Positions 22,505-31,135 are shown, counted from the stretch's first letter. The stretch: DNA of 35,185 nucleotides from Myxococcales bacterium (GCA_003153055.1 PMBV01000104.1:1-35185), one strand, 5' to 3'. The notes: generated from the letters alone by a model not told the origin. Translations and numbers: made by a program.

Positions 22505-24607
22505 ATGAACCAGTGGTACATGTCGGCCGCCATCACAGCTCTTGGGTGTCTTGCTGGCTGTTACTCCGAAGACCTTTCGGTCCCCAGACCGTGTGAGTCC
22601 GATGGCAGCTGTCTCCCGGGGCACGTCTGCTCCCACGCGACCGTGGCGGCCGGGGTGTGTGTGCTCGTCGGGGATAGCGGAGACGACCTTCTCGCTGACA
22701 GCAGGGAGGGAAGCAAGGACGGAGGAGACGCAGGAGAGGACGGAGGAGACGCAGGAGAGGACGGAGGAGACGCAGGAGAGGCCGGAGGTGGCATCGGTGC
22801 TGGCGGTGGCGGTGGGGTGAGCGATCCGTGCGCGGCGAACAACGGTGGGTGCTCGTCGGACGCGACCTGCACGAGCTCAGGGGGTTCACCGAGCTGTGTC
22901 TGCCAAACCGGCTTCATTGGCGACGGCGGCACCTGCCAGTGGAGTGTGCCCAGTCTGACCGACCTGTCCATCACGCCGGGGTCGCTCAATTTCTCGCCCG
23001 CTACAGTCCTGTACGCTTTGGAGGTGCCTTCGATGACCAGCTCGGTCTCGGTGACGCCAGCGGCCGCACAGCCAACCCATACGACCGTGCAGGTCAATGG
23101 CATCGGCCTGGAGCGTGGCTCGCGCGCCGTGGCGCTCACGTCCCCGACGACCGAGTTGAAGGTAACGGTGACCGCCGAGACTGGCGCGCAGCGCACGTAC
23201 GTCGTGGTGGTCGTCTTCCCCTTCGTGGAGCAGTGGCGCTTCGAGGGGCCGACGTCCGGCGAGGGCTTCGGGTCGGCGATGGCGCTGAGCGGAGACGGCA
23301 GCACTCTGGCCATCGGCGCGCCAAACGAGTCGGGCACCTCCTCCGGAGTGAATATCACGCCGAGCGACTTCGACACTTCTGGGAGCGGGGCCGTCTACGT
23401 CTTCTCGCGCACGAGCAGCACTTGGACATGGCAGGCCTATGTGAAGGCGTCGAACAACCACCTTTTCAATGCCTTCGGCACCAGCGTCGCGCTCAGCATC
23501 GACGGCAACACCCTGGCCATCGGCGCCCAATGCGAGGGCACCGGGTTCGACTACAGCGGCGCGGCCTACGTCTTCCGGCGGAGCGGCACGACCTGGTCGC
23601 AGCAGAAGTACCTCAAAGCCCCCAACGCCGCGTTCTCCACCTACTACGGCAACAGCATCGCGCTGAGCGGCGACGGTGCCACGCTCGCGGTCGGCGCCTA
23701 TGGCGAGTCGAGCAGCGCGAGGGGGGTCTTCAGCGTGGCGCAGACCGACACCAATGCCTCCAACGCGGGCGCGGTGTACGTCTACGTCAGCCACGGCGGC
23801 AGCTGGCCGCTGGAGGCCTACCTCAAGGCGTCCAACGCCGAGGCCTGGGACAACTTCAGTGAGACCGCCCTGGCGCTCGATGCCACCGGCAACACCTTGG
23901 CAGTGGGGGCGACCGGCGAGAGCAGCGCGGCCACCGGGGTAGGCGGTGACGAGGCGGACAACACTGCCTCGTCCAGCGGCGCCGTCTACCTCTTCGCCCG
24001 TACGGCCTCGCGCTGGACGCAGCAGGCGTACATCAAGGCCTCCAACACCGGCGCGGGCGACTCCTTTGGCGCCAGCGTCGCGCTCGCTTCCGATGGCTCG
24101 ACCCTGGCCATTGGAGCGCCCTACGAGGACAGCAAGGCCAGCGGTGTCGGAGGCGACCAGACCGACGACAGCCTCCGCAGCGCAGGGGCGGTCTACGTCT
24201 TCGCGCGCAGCGACGTGACTTGGGCTCAGCAGGCGTACGTCAAGGCGACCAATCCAGATCAGTATGATCTCTTCGGCAGAGCCGTCTCACTGAGCGGCGC
24301 GGGCAGCACCCTGCTGGTGGGCGCGCCGCAGGAGAGCAGCAGCGCCATTGGCGTCGGAGGTCGCCAGACCGACAACTCGATGCCGAGCGCCGGGGCGGCG
24401 TACACCTACTTGCGAGGGGGCACCCGCTGGACCTCGGATGCCTACCTCAAGGCGTCCAGCACCCGCCAGGACGCATACTTCGGCGGGGGTGTCGCGGTCG
24501 ATGGCGACGCCAGCGCGCTGGTGGTCGGACCGGTCTTCAATGGCACTGGCCTCGGGGTGGCCACGGTGTTTGTCGCCAGTGGCTCGGGCGACTCCGGAGG
24601 GTGGTGA
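22505..24607 (+). CDS. Surface lipoprotein with EGF-like domain and seven FG-GAP repeats
   Basis: ATG 22505 follows GGGGAG. The signal ITALGCLAGCYSED has a lipobox LAGC, so the protein is lipidated. A low-complexity linker encoded by three 21-bp repeats (DGGDAGE, 22718-22780) leads to an EGF-like module (DPCAANNGGCSSDATC...CQTGF, about residues 115-150), a cadherin-like beta-sandwich (about 155-240), and seven FG-GAP-type repeats of 50-70 residues (pattern FGxSVALSxDGxTLAIGAP...GAVYVFxRxxxxWxxQAYxKAxN). Seven such repeats make an integrin-like beta-propeller. It is probably exposed on the outer membrane in adhesion or recognition, a type frequent in myxobacteria. It is likely co-transcribed with the PEGA-like gene upstream. 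Confidence 0.9.
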   Translation: MNQWYMSAAITALGCLAGCYSEDLSVPRPCESDGSCLPGHVCSHATVAAGVCVLVGDSGDDLLADSREGSKDGGDAGEDGGDAGEDGGDAGEAGGGIGAGGGGGVSDPCAANNGGCSSDATCTSSGGSPSCVCQTGFIGDGGTCQWSVPSLTDLSITPGSLNFSPATVLYALEVPSMTSSVSVTPAAAQPTHTTVQVNGIGLERGSRAVALTSPTTELKVTVTAETGAQRTYVVVVVFPFVEQWRFEGPTSGEGFGSAMALSGDGSTLAIGAPNESGTSSGVNITPSDFDTSGSGAVYVFSRTSSTWTWQAYVKASNNHLFNAFGTSVALSIDGNTLAIGAQCEGTGFDYSGAAYVFRRSGTTWSQQKYLKAPNAAFSTYYGNSIALSGDGATLAVGAYGESSSARGVFSVAQTDTNASNAGAVYVYVSHGGSWPLEAYLKASNAEAWDNFSETALALDATGNTLAVGATGESSAATGVGGDEADNTASSSGAVYLFARTASRWTQQAYIKASNTGAGDSFGASVALASDGSTLAIGAPYEDSKASGVGGDQTDDSLRSAGAVYVFARSDVTWAQQAYVKATNPDQYDLFGRAVSLSGAGSTLLVGAPQESSSAIGVGGRQTDNSMPSAGAAYTYLRGGTRWTSDAYLKASSTRQDAYFGGGVAVDGDASALVVGPVFNGTGLGVATVFVASGSGDSGGW
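22718..22780 (+). repeat. Three tandem 21-bp repeats
   Basis: Three identical 21-bp units run from 22718 to 22780 inside the FG-GAP lipoprotein gene, each encoding DGGDAGE. Unit number could vary by slippage and so change the length of the stalk after the lipid anchor. Confidence 0.85.
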
Positions 24608-24707
24608 GGCAATGGAGGAAGAGCCGCAGGCCCCCGCTCGGCGCTGGCGAAGTGCGAGACCCAGACCAACCTTGGCGCGGTCACGGAGGCTCGCTCGGTG
24701 AGTGGAC

Positions 24708-24908
24708 GCGCCAGCGGCGTTGTCGGCGGTCACGCGAACGCCGCCCTCGCCGGGCGCGATGGCGCGGAGGACGATGCTGGTCGGGTCAGAGGAGGGCTCG
24801 ACCTTCCAGACGTCGGGAGCGGTCTCGGTGAATGCGAGGTTCTGCGGTGGGGTGACGTCGCCGCAGTTGGGCAGCGGCAGCTTGGGGCCGAGCGTGCATG
24901 CCCCCGGC
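24708..24908 (-). pseudogene. Inverted partial copy of the lipoprotein gene at 17948
   Basis: On the minus strand this stretch encodes ACTLGPKLPLPNCGDVTPPQN, then LAFTETAPDVWKVEPSSDPTS and IVLRAIAPGEGGVRVTADNA, nearly identical to residues encoded at about 18151-18345. The nucleotide match is also high, with scattered substitutions. Neither the signal peptide nor the C-terminal part is present. The flanks, 24608-24707 and 24909-25055, show no gene I can support. Confidence 0.85.
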
Positions 24909-25055
24909 GGCTGGGGCCCATGCCGAGGTATGCACTGAGCTGAACGCCGAGCTCGTCGTGACTGAAGAGGCGTGGGCTCGCGCGCTGCGGTGACGACGCC
25001 GGCGTGCGACGGCCGCTCTGACGACGCCAAGACGGCTTGGCATCGGGAGCGAGTG

Positions 25056-25253
25056 TCAGCGATGTGGGTCGATGATGTGCGTCGAGGACAGGCGCGCTGG
25101 CGGCGAGTAGGGAGGAGCGCGCGTCTCTGGTGGAGCTCGTGCCGCCGGCTCCTCGCCCTCTTCGTCGGGGCGCTGGCTCTTTCGCCACGCTGACCAGAGC
25201 AGCACCAACGCCACATCAAGGATGAACCACATCACGAGGACTTGGAGCACCAT
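25056..25253 (-). CDS. Small single-TM protein under sigma54 control
   Basis: The 65-residue product begins MVLQVLVMWFILDVALVLLWS, a single transmembrane helix at about residues 3-21, followed by a charged tail (RKSQRPDEEGEEP) and a Pro/Arg-rich end. The start may be ATG 25253 or ATG 25232; no ribosome site is evident and the promoter's -12 lies only about 16 bp from 25253, so translation may be nearly leaderless. The main support for the gene is its upstream region: a sigma54 site with TTGCT at -12 and a 21-bp-spaced GGGCGCCC pair. I do not recognise the family. It lies just downstream of the activator operon on the same strand, and an inner-membrane or immunity role is possible. Confidence 0.5.
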   Translation of the reverse strand: MVLQVLVMWFILDVALVLLWSAWRKSQRPDEEGEEPAARAPPETRAPPYSPPARLSSTHIIDPHR

Positions 25254-25268
25254 GATGAGGCGAGGCAG

Positions 25269-25284
25269 AGCAACGCGCGTGCCG
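25269..25284 (-). promoter_or_regulatory. Sigma54 (-24/-12) promoter of the small TM gene
   Basis: The minus strand reads CGGCACG-N4-TTGCT, with only the first T of the -24 element missing, exact spacing, and a perfect -12. Confidence 0.78.
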
Positions 25285-25374
25285 TGGCGAAACCAGCGCC
25301 GTCGACGCTCTGCTTTTCAGAGGCCTCCGGCGCGGGCTCGAGCACATCAACGCTGACATGGGCTCCGCGTGCCC

Positions 25375-25404
25375 TGGGCGCCCACGAGAAGACGGTGGGC
25401 GCCC
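25375..25404. promoter_or_regulatory. Paired GGGCGCCC activator site upstream of the small TM gene
   Basis: GGGCGCCC copies at 25376-25383 and 25397-25404 are 21 bp apart, within arms TGGGCGCCCAC and GTGGGCGCCC. They begin 91 bp upstream of the -24 element. The position, 40 bp past the stop of the activator gene, could also let the hairpin end that transcript. Confidence 0.78.
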
Positions 25405-25443
25405 GGGTCTGCGGTAGGGTTTGGCGCAAGCCAGGGCAGCGCG

Positions 25444-26922
25444 CTAGGCCCCCCGGTCGATGCCCAGCCGAGCCATGAGCCGCTGCACGCTGGAGCGCGG
25501 GCGGTTGAGCTCTCGTGCGACGGCTGCCACGTTGCCGGGGTGTCGCTCGAGGAGGGCCAGGATCTCGGCGCGCAGCCGTTCGTCCTCCACCGAGAGGACC
25601 GGCCGCTTCCGCGCGGCTCCCTCCGACGGCGTCGGGGCCTCAGACTCGCGGAGGGTCGCCGGGAGATGGCGCGGCTTGATGACGGTGTGTGGCTTCTCGG
25701 TGCCCGCCAAATCGAGGGCGACCAGAAGGGCCTGTCTGAGCTCTCGCACGTTGAGCGGCCAGGGGTGCAGGAGCAGCAGGCGCAGCGCCGCCATGTCGAA
25801 GCGCACGCGCTCGGCTGCCTCGCCGAGGATCGCGCGGATGAGGAGGCCCAGGTCCTCGCGGCGGCGACGCAGCGGGGGCACGTGAACCAGGACGCCCGCG
25901 AGCCGGGCCAAGAGGTCGGCGCGGAAGGCCTGCTCAGTCACCATGGCGCGGAGGTCACGATTCCCGGCGGCGATGACCCGCACGTCGACCTGCGTCGAGG
26001 CCTCCGACCCGATCGGGCGCACGGTGTGATCCTCGAGCACCCGCAGGAGCTTGGCCTGAAGTGAAGCGGGCATCTCCTCGACCTCGTCGAGGAAGAGCGT
26101 GCCCCGGTGCGCGGCGCGAATGAGGCCCTCGCGGTCACCCTTGGCACCCGAGTAGGCGCCGCGAACGTGACCGAAGAGCTCATCGTCGAGGAGGCTCTCG
26201 GCCAGCGCGGCGCAGTTCACTGGCACCAACGGCCCCGAGCGGCCGGAGCGCTCATGGAGCCGGCGCGCCAGCACCTCCTTGCCGACCCCCGACTCTCCCA
26301 CGATGAGCACCCCGTGTTGGGTTGGCGCAAGCCGGTCGAAGCGCTCGAGCTCGAGGCCCCACTCGGGGTTGAGCGTGGCCGGCTCGGCGCTGGGCCGAGG
26401 GGCGACGATGGAGGGAATCTCGAGGTTGCCTCGCGCCCCCGCACGAAAGAGGAAGAACGTGTGGCCGGCCTCAAGCAGCGCCTCGTTTTGGAGCGCAACC
26501 GGTTGGTTCGTTTCGAGCCTCTGGCCGTCGACGAAGGTGCCGTTCTTCGACCCCGCGTCGCGCACCAGCCACCGGGCCCCCTGCCGCGTCACTACCGCGT
26601 GCCGAGTCGAGGCGTAGGGGTCGTCGAGCCCGATGGACAGGGCCCCTTTCCCCGGGGCCTCGCCGTCCGGCGAAGCCCGGCCTATGGTGATCTCGTCGAT
26701 CTCATCAAGACGCCAGAGCGTCGAGGGCGCTGCCGGAGCGTCTGCGCTGAGGAGGCGGACCAGTATTCCGCCGATCTCACCCGAGGCACCGTCTGTCGTC
26801 GTGCCGAGATGGTCGAGCGTGTCGACCGAGCCGTGAGGACCCCCTGCGATGCCCTCGAGGCCAGCACGCGCTTTCCCGGCTGGCCTGGAGTGCATTGTCC
26901 CCCCACCGCGCTCGTCGTTCAT
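25444..26922 (-). CDS. FHA-domain sigma54 activator (enhancer-binding protein)
   Basis: ATG 26922 follows GAGGAGATACA. The 492-residue protein has an FHA domain (about 75-150: TIGRASPDG, YASTRHAVV, GSKNGTFVDG), a sigma54-interacting AAA+ domain (Walker A GESGVGKE at about 210-217, loop GAYSGA at about 255-260, Walker B TLFLDEVEE at about 275-283), and a Fis-type helix-turn-helix at the end (HPGNVAAVARELNRPRSSVQRLMARL). GAYSGA is a variant of the sigma54-contacting GAFTGA loop, with conservative F-to-Y and T-to-S changes. FHA domains bind phosphothreonine, and the kinase gene lies 68 bp upstream in the same operon, so its signal is probably phosphorylation. It is the prime candidate to bind the GGGCGCCC sites found ahead of the sigma54 promoters here. 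Confidence 0.95.
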   Translation of the reverse strand: MNDERGGGTMHSRPAGKARAGLEGIAGGPHGSVDTLDHLGTTTDGASGEIGGILVRLLSADAPAAPSTLWRLDEIDEITIGRASPDGEAPGKGALSIGLDDPYASTRHAVVTRQGARWLVRDAGSKNGTFVDGQRLETNQPVALQNEALLEAGHTFFLFRAGARGNLEIPSIVAPRPSAEPATLNPEWGLELERFDRLAPTQHGVLIVGESGVGKEVLARRLHERSGRSGPLVPVNCAALAESLLDDELFGHVRGAYSGAKGDREGLIRAAHRGTLFLDEVEEMPASLQAKLLRVLEDHTVRPIGSEASTQVDVRVIAAGNRDLRAMVTEQAFRADLLARLAGVLVHVPPLRRRREDLGLLIRAILGEAAERVRFDMAALRLLLLHPWPLNVRELRQALLVALDLAGTEKPHTVIKPRHLPATLRESEAPTPSEGAARKRPVLSVEDERLRAEILALLERHPGNVAAVARELNRPRSSVQRLMARLGIDRGA

Positions 26923-26990
26923 TGTATCTCCTCTGGTCTGCCGCATTATCCCAGCTGCCGCGCCAGGTGCCAGCGCCGCCGCCCAGGTCG

Positions 26991-28577
26991 TCAGAACGGG
27001 ACGATGAGCTTGGTCGTCCCCGCCGCCTTCACCTCGAGGCTCCGAGTCTGCGACAGCCCCGTCTCGCTGTTGGTCAGGACCACCGTGTGGGTGCCGACGA
27101 CGAGTTGCCGGTTGAGCAGCGGCGTCTCCCCGAACGGCTTCCCGTCGACCGAAACGCTACACGAGACTGGCTGGCAGGCGATCTCGACCGTGCCCAACCG
27201 GGGTGGGCGGCTGGTCCGAGCGCCTCCCGCGACTGCTCGTGGCGCGCCCTCGTGCTGCGGCGCGGGGAGCACGGCGCGGGGCTGCTCGCGAGGCGGCGAA
27301 TCCGTCAGCTCTTGGCGTGGCGCTGGTTGTTCCAGGTTCGCCAGGACGAGCCCCGCGTCGAGGTCTCCAGCGCCCGAGCTCGTCTTCGATTCACCCACGT
27401 GCGCGACGAGAGAGGGCACGCGCATGGGGTCGTCACCAGAGCCCGCGGGCTGCTTGGATGACGCCAGCAATCCGCCGAGGACCAGCGCCAATCCCGCGAC
27501 GAAGGCGGCGGCGACCCACAGGCCAGTCGACCGCCCAGCGCTGGCACTCGTGGACGCGAAGGGGGTCGCCACCAGCCCCGGGACGCCGGGCTGCGAAGCC
27601 ACACCGAGGCCAGCGAGCGTCCCTGCTCCCCCGGACTCGAGGAGCTCGGGGACCCTACGGTTGTGCGCGAACTGCAGGAGCGCCTCACCCAGGCTCCGGG
27701 CGCTCTGGAAGCGGCCGGCGGGAGAGACGCTCATGGCCTTGTCGACAGCGTCGCTCAGCGAGCGGGGAACGTTCTCCACGATGGCGTGAAGCGGCGAGTG
27801 GCGCCCCTCGAAGACGCGAATGGCGAGCGCCACCACTCCATCGGCGCTGAACGGCAGGGCACCCGAGATGAGCTGGTAGAGTATGACTCCCAGGCTGTAC
27901 ACGTCGGAGCGGACATCGACGTTCTTGGCGTTCTCGAGCTGCTCGGGCGCCATGTACAGCGGCGTCCCCATCGTGATGCCGGAGCGGGTGGTGGTGATGA
28001 GCTCTCCCTCCTCGGCTTCGAACTTCGAGATGCCGAAGTCGAGCACCCTCATGAAGGCGCGCCCGTCGCGCTCGGTGAGGAAGAGGTTCTCAGGCTTCAG
28101 ATCGCGGTGAATGACGCCGGCGTCGTGCGCTGCCTGGACCGCCGTACACACTTGCGCCATCAGCGCCGCCGCCAGCTGGGAATCGAGCCGGCCGTGCTCT
28201 CGCAGCACCTCGTTCAACGGCTTGCCCTCGAGAAACTCCATGACGATGAACGGCGAGCCGTCGTCGAGGTAGCCGGCGTCGAAGGTCTCGACGATGTGGG
28301 GGTTGCCGATGCGCCCGGCGGCCGACGCCTCGCGGAGGAAACGGTCGACCACCTCGGCGCTGCGACGGAAGCGGGCTCTGAGGACCTTCAGGGCTCGCCG
28401 GTGCCGGGTGAACTTGTGGATCACCTCGTACACGTTTCCCAGGCCGCCGCTGCCGAGCAGCCGCTGCACGACCAGTCGGTCCCCGACCATATCTCCCGAC
28501 GAGAGCAAGCCTTCGTGGCCTAGCTCCCCTTGGCGGCTCCGGTGGCCTTCGAGTCGATTGTCGTCAAGACCAGGCAC
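26991..28577 (-). CDS. Membrane Ser/Thr protein kinase with periplasmic PEGA domain
   Basis: The start is GTG 28577, with GGGGAGA 5 bases upstream. The 528-residue protein has a complete Hanks-type kinase domain: glycine loop GSGGLGNVY (42-50), catalytic Lys64, HRDLKPEN (157-164), DFG (180-182) and MAPEQ (209-213). The activation segment contains TTTRSGITMGT, with several possible autophosphorylation sites. A single TM helix (about 352-372) leads to a Pro/Ala-rich linker and a PEGA domain (about 456-528: VEIACQPVSCSVSVDGKPFG ... LNRQLVVGTHTVVL). It thus senses something outside the inner membrane and signals inward. The FHA activator gene follows after 68 bp, and the PEGA-like paralogue at 28699 is divergent, 121 bp away. 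Confidence 0.95.
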   Translation of the reverse strand: MPGLDDNRLEGHRSRQGELGHEGLLSSGDMVGDRLVVQRLLGSGGLGNVYEVIHKFTRHRRALKVLRARFRRSAEVVDRFLREASAAGRIGNPHIVETFDAGYLDDGSPFIVMEFLEGKPLNEVLREHGRLDSQLAAALMAQVCTAVQAAHDAGVIHRDLKPENLFLTERDGRAFMRVLDFGISKFEAEEGELITTTRSGITMGTPLYMAPEQLENAKNVDVRSDVYSLGVILYQLISGALPFSADGVVALAIRVFEGRHSPLHAIVENVPRSLSDAVDKAMSVSPAGRFQSARSLGEALLQFAHNRRVPELLESGGAGTLAGLGVASQPGVPGLVATPFASTSASAGRSTGLWVAAAFVAGLALVLGGLLASSKQPAGSGDDPMRVPSLVAHVGESKTSSGAGDLDAGLVLANLEQPAPRQELTDSPPREQPRAVLPAPQHEGAPRAVAGGARTSRPPRLGTVEIACQPVSCSVSVDGKPFGETPLLNRQLVVGTHTVVLTNSETGLSQTRSLEVKAAGTTKLIVPF

Positions 28578-28698
28578 GCCGTCTCCCCGAGAGGTCCATC
28601 GAGTCTACCACGCTTCATCACCGGCACGCCCCGCGTATGCGAGCGTGGACTTCCCCCGCGTGGGATTGCCTTTGCTAGAAGTCGTCGGCGGAGGGGCC

Positions 28699-29994
28699 AT
28701 GGACGCGCGTCGGGCCTGGATCGGCGGACTCACAGTGGCGTTGTTGGCTCACGCGGCGAGCGCGGCGGTGACGCGCGTGGCGCTCGTCGTGGTGCCGACC
28801 GAGGAGGGAGCGGAGCGAGCGGCCCTGGAGCTCGAGCGGGCCCTGACCGAATCCCTCGCCAAGGACCCGCGGCTCGCCATCATCGACCCCGTCGAGAGGT
28901 ATGCACCTCAGGCCGCGGAGCGCACCGCGCGCCAGCTCGAGGCAGGGAAGGCTGCGCTCGAGGCGGTGAAGGCCTCCGTCGGTCGCCTCGAGTACCCCGA
29001 GGCGAGGCAGCGCGCCGAGGCCGCCCTGGCCGAGCTCCGTGCCCCTGACTTCCGTGCTCTGAAGGGGGTGGTGCTCGAGCTCCTGCTCCACCTCGCGGCC
29101 ATCAAGCACGCGCTCGAGGTCGCAGATCGCGGAACGGCCGAGCTCACCCAGGCGCTCCTGCTCGACTCCAAGCTGACGGTGCCTCGAGGGTGGAACTCAC
29201 AGGAGAAGGCGTGGTTTGCCCAGACGAGGCAGCTCGTCACCGCCGCGCCGCCGAGGACCGTCAGGCTGGAGCGCGACGGGCCGCCGGGTTGGGTCTGGGT
29301 CGACGGGCAACTCGTCGGGCTGACGCCGGTGACGTTGAGCGATGTCCGGCCGGGCCGGCACTTCTTCACCTTCGTCGCGCCGGGCGTCGAGGAGCACCCA
29401 TCGGAGCTCCTCGGCGATCTGGAGCGGGTGACGTTCGCTCCCTCGGAGTCTTCCGAGGGGCGGAGCTACCGGGCCCTTCGCGCAGCGTTGGCGTCCGGGT
29501 TTCGGCAGGGAGAGCCCACGGCAGCGGCGGCGGAGCTCATGACCTGGTGCAAGGTCGATGAGGTGTTGGCGGTAGCGGTCGGAGGCACGGTGGGGGCCCG
29601 GGTGTTTCGAAGCGGCGCTGCCGGGCGGGTGCCGGTCACCGAAGCGGCGGTGGCGAGCCCAGCGATGGTCGCCGAGGTGGTGAGGCTCGCCCTCGACCGG
29701 AAGCTGGAGCCGCCGGTGGCGCCTCCTTCGCCGCCAGCTCCTCAGGAGGCCGCGCGCTCGAAGGCGCCGGGAGTGGTGCTGCTCGCGGTCGCGGCGGCCG
29801 CCGTCGTGGCCGGGGCGGTGCTCGTCAAGGTGAGCCGGGACGCCTATAGCCAAACTGGAAAGATCGCGCAGGTCGAGACCGCGCCCTACGACCAGGCGGT
29901 GAACCACGCGAACACCCTGCTGGGGTCCGGCATCGGCGCTTTCGGTGGAGCCGTCGCGTTTGGCGGGGCGGGAGTGGTGTTGTTGGTCTGGTAG
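28699..29994 (+). CDS. PEGA-like envelope protein (paralogue of 21145)
   Basis: ATG 28699 follows GGAGGGG; the frame is open further upstream, but that region is the kinase gene on the other strand. The 431-residue product has a signal peptide (IGGLTVALLAHAASA), a helical region, a PEGA-like domain (GPPGWVWVDGQLVGLTPVTLSDV, then RPGRHFFTFVAPG) and two C-terminal hydrophobic stretches, ending VVLLVW. It aligns along its whole length with the protein at 21145. Being divergent from the PEGA-containing kinase, with a 121-bp shared upstream region, it could be a partner or ligand of the kinase's sensor; this is inference. I see no sigma54 site with correct spacing upstream. It ends 12 bp from the convergent delta-60-repeat gene. 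Confidence 0.87.
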   Translation: MDARRAWIGGLTVALLAHAASAAVTRVALVVVPTEEGAERAALELERALTESLAKDPRLAIIDPVERYAPQAAERTARQLEAGKAALEAVKASVGRLEYPEARQRAEAALAELRAPDFRALKGVVLELLLHLAAIKHALEVADRGTAELTQALLLDSKLTVPRGWNSQEKAWFAQTRQLVTAAPPRTVRLERDGPPGWVWVDGQLVGLTPVTLSDVRPGRHFFTFVAPGVEEHPSELLGDLERVTFAPSESSEGRSYRALRAALASGFRQGEPTAAAAELMTWCKVDEVLAVAVGGTVGARVFRSGAAGRVPVTEAAVASPAMVAEVVRLALDRKLEPPVAPPSPPAPQEAARSKAPGVVLLAVAAAAVVAGAVLVKVSRDAYSQTGKIAQVETAPYDQAVNHANTLLGSGIGAFGGAVAFGGAGVVLLVW

Positions 29995-30006
29995 GGCAAC
30001 GTCTGT

Positions 30007-31029
30007 CTACCGCGGGATCCGGGCGAAGCCTGCCGCCGGCTCGAGATCGACGGCGATGAGGTCGCCTCCGGCGAACACCGTGGTGCCGCTGACGGTGAGG
30101 GTGTTGACGTAGCCGATGGCCTGGGGGCTCCATGAGGAGAGGGCGCCGTCCACACCGACGGCGGCGAGGTAGCCGCGAGGTTGGCCACCGGCCGTGGTGA
30201 AGTCGCCGCCCGCGTACACCGTGGTGCCACTGAGGGCCAGCGCGTAGACGTAGCCGTTGGTGTCAGGGGCCCACGAGGCGGCCTTGCCAGTCGAGTCGAT
30301 GGCAGCGAGGTGGTTTCGAGGAACGGTCCCAACCATGGTGAAGGCGCCGCCCACGTGGACGGCGTCGCCGCTCACGGCGATGGCGCAGACCTCGCCGTTG
30401 GGGTTCGGTGCCCATGCGGTCGGGTCTCCAGCGGAGTCGATGGCGGCGAGTTGGAGTCGCGTGGTGTCACCCACCTTGTTGAAGGAGCCCCCCGCGTAGA
30501 CGGTGCCATCACTCACCGCGAGCGAGCAGACGACGCCGTCGACCGCTGGGCTCCACGCAGTGTCCAGGCCGCCGTCGGGAAAGAGGTGGGCCAGGTTCTT
30601 CATCGGCGCCCGTCCCACGGCCGAGAAGTTCCCGCCCACGTACCACCCCCCAGCGCCGTCGGGTGCCGCGGCGCGGACCTCGCCAGCGACGGCTGGGCGC
30701 GCGAGGACCGTACCGGTGGAGGTGGTGATGGGCACCAACCCGCCCGCCATGGGCCCCACGTGGGCGAAGCTCCCTCCGAGGTACGTTGTGCCGTCGTTGG
30801 CGACGGCGATGGCTCTGACCTGGCCGTCAACGCCCGTGGCCGGGTTCACCGTGATGGTGAGCGTCGCGGTCGCCCGGTCCTCCGTTGAGCCAATCGCCGT
30901 GACGGTGTGACGGGTGGTGACACTGGCCGTCAACGGCGGCGTCGTGGGCGTGCCTGTGATGACACCGGTGTGCGGGTCGAGGCTCAGGCCCGCTGGCATC
31001 GCTGGGTCGACCTCGTACGACGACGACAC
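30007..31029 (-). CDS. Ig-like plus delta-60 repeat protein, N terminus missing
   Basis: From GTG 31029 the product is 340 residues: a putative Ig (He_PIG) domain at about 5-65 (SYEVDPAMPAGLSLDPHTGV, ITGTPT), then repeated units of about 40-45 residues with the pattern VxAGGSFxxVGxxxRxxLAAIDxxG, as in delta-60/beta-propeller repeats. The frame is open only a few codons further, to a TGA at about 31062, and no signal peptide or ribosome site is present. The first strand of the Ig domain lies upstream of the GTG, so the gene has lost its 5' end. The lost part would overlap the start region of the divergent lipoprotein gene at 31136, suggesting a recombination junction. It is probably not expressed as a secreted protein now. 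Confidence 0.7.
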   Translation of the reverse strand: MSSSYEVDPAMPAGLSLDPHTGVITGTPTTPPLTASVTTRHTVTAIGSTEDRATATLTITVNPATGVDGQVRAIAVANDGTTYLGGSFAHVGPMAGGLVPITTSTGTVLARPAVAGEVRAAAPDGAGGWYVGGNFSAVGRAPMKNLAHLFPDGGLDTAWSPAVDGVVCSLAVSDGTVYAGGSFNKVGDTTRLQLAAIDSAGDPTAWAPNPNGEVCAIAVSGDAVHVGGAFTMVGTVPRNHLAAIDSTGKAASWAPDTNGYVYALALSGTTVYAGGDFTTAGGQPRGYLAAVGVDGALSSWSPQAIGYVNTLTVSGTTVFAGGDLIAVDLEPAAGFARIPR

Positions 31030-31135
31030 GTCTCCACCGAGCGTCCATGGTCACGAGCGTGTCGACGTACCCGTCGAGTCCCCACCGTCTCTTCTGGTAG
31101 AAGGCGTCGCCTGGAAGGCCCACGGGAGGACCTGG

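Noticed and set aside
22718..22780. Tandem 21-bp repeats as a CRISPR-like array
   Set aside because: Units are contiguous without spacers and in frame within a lipoprotein linker.
26958..26972. TGGCAC on the minus strand upstream of the activator gene, as a sigma54 autoregulatory promoter
   Set aside because: At the required spacing the -12 position is GG, not GC, and sigma54 spacing is strict. It also lies in the short gap between co-transcribed genes.
28600..28660. CGGCACG upstream of 28699 as a sigma54 promoter
   Set aside because: No GC at the required -12 position, so spacing does not fit.
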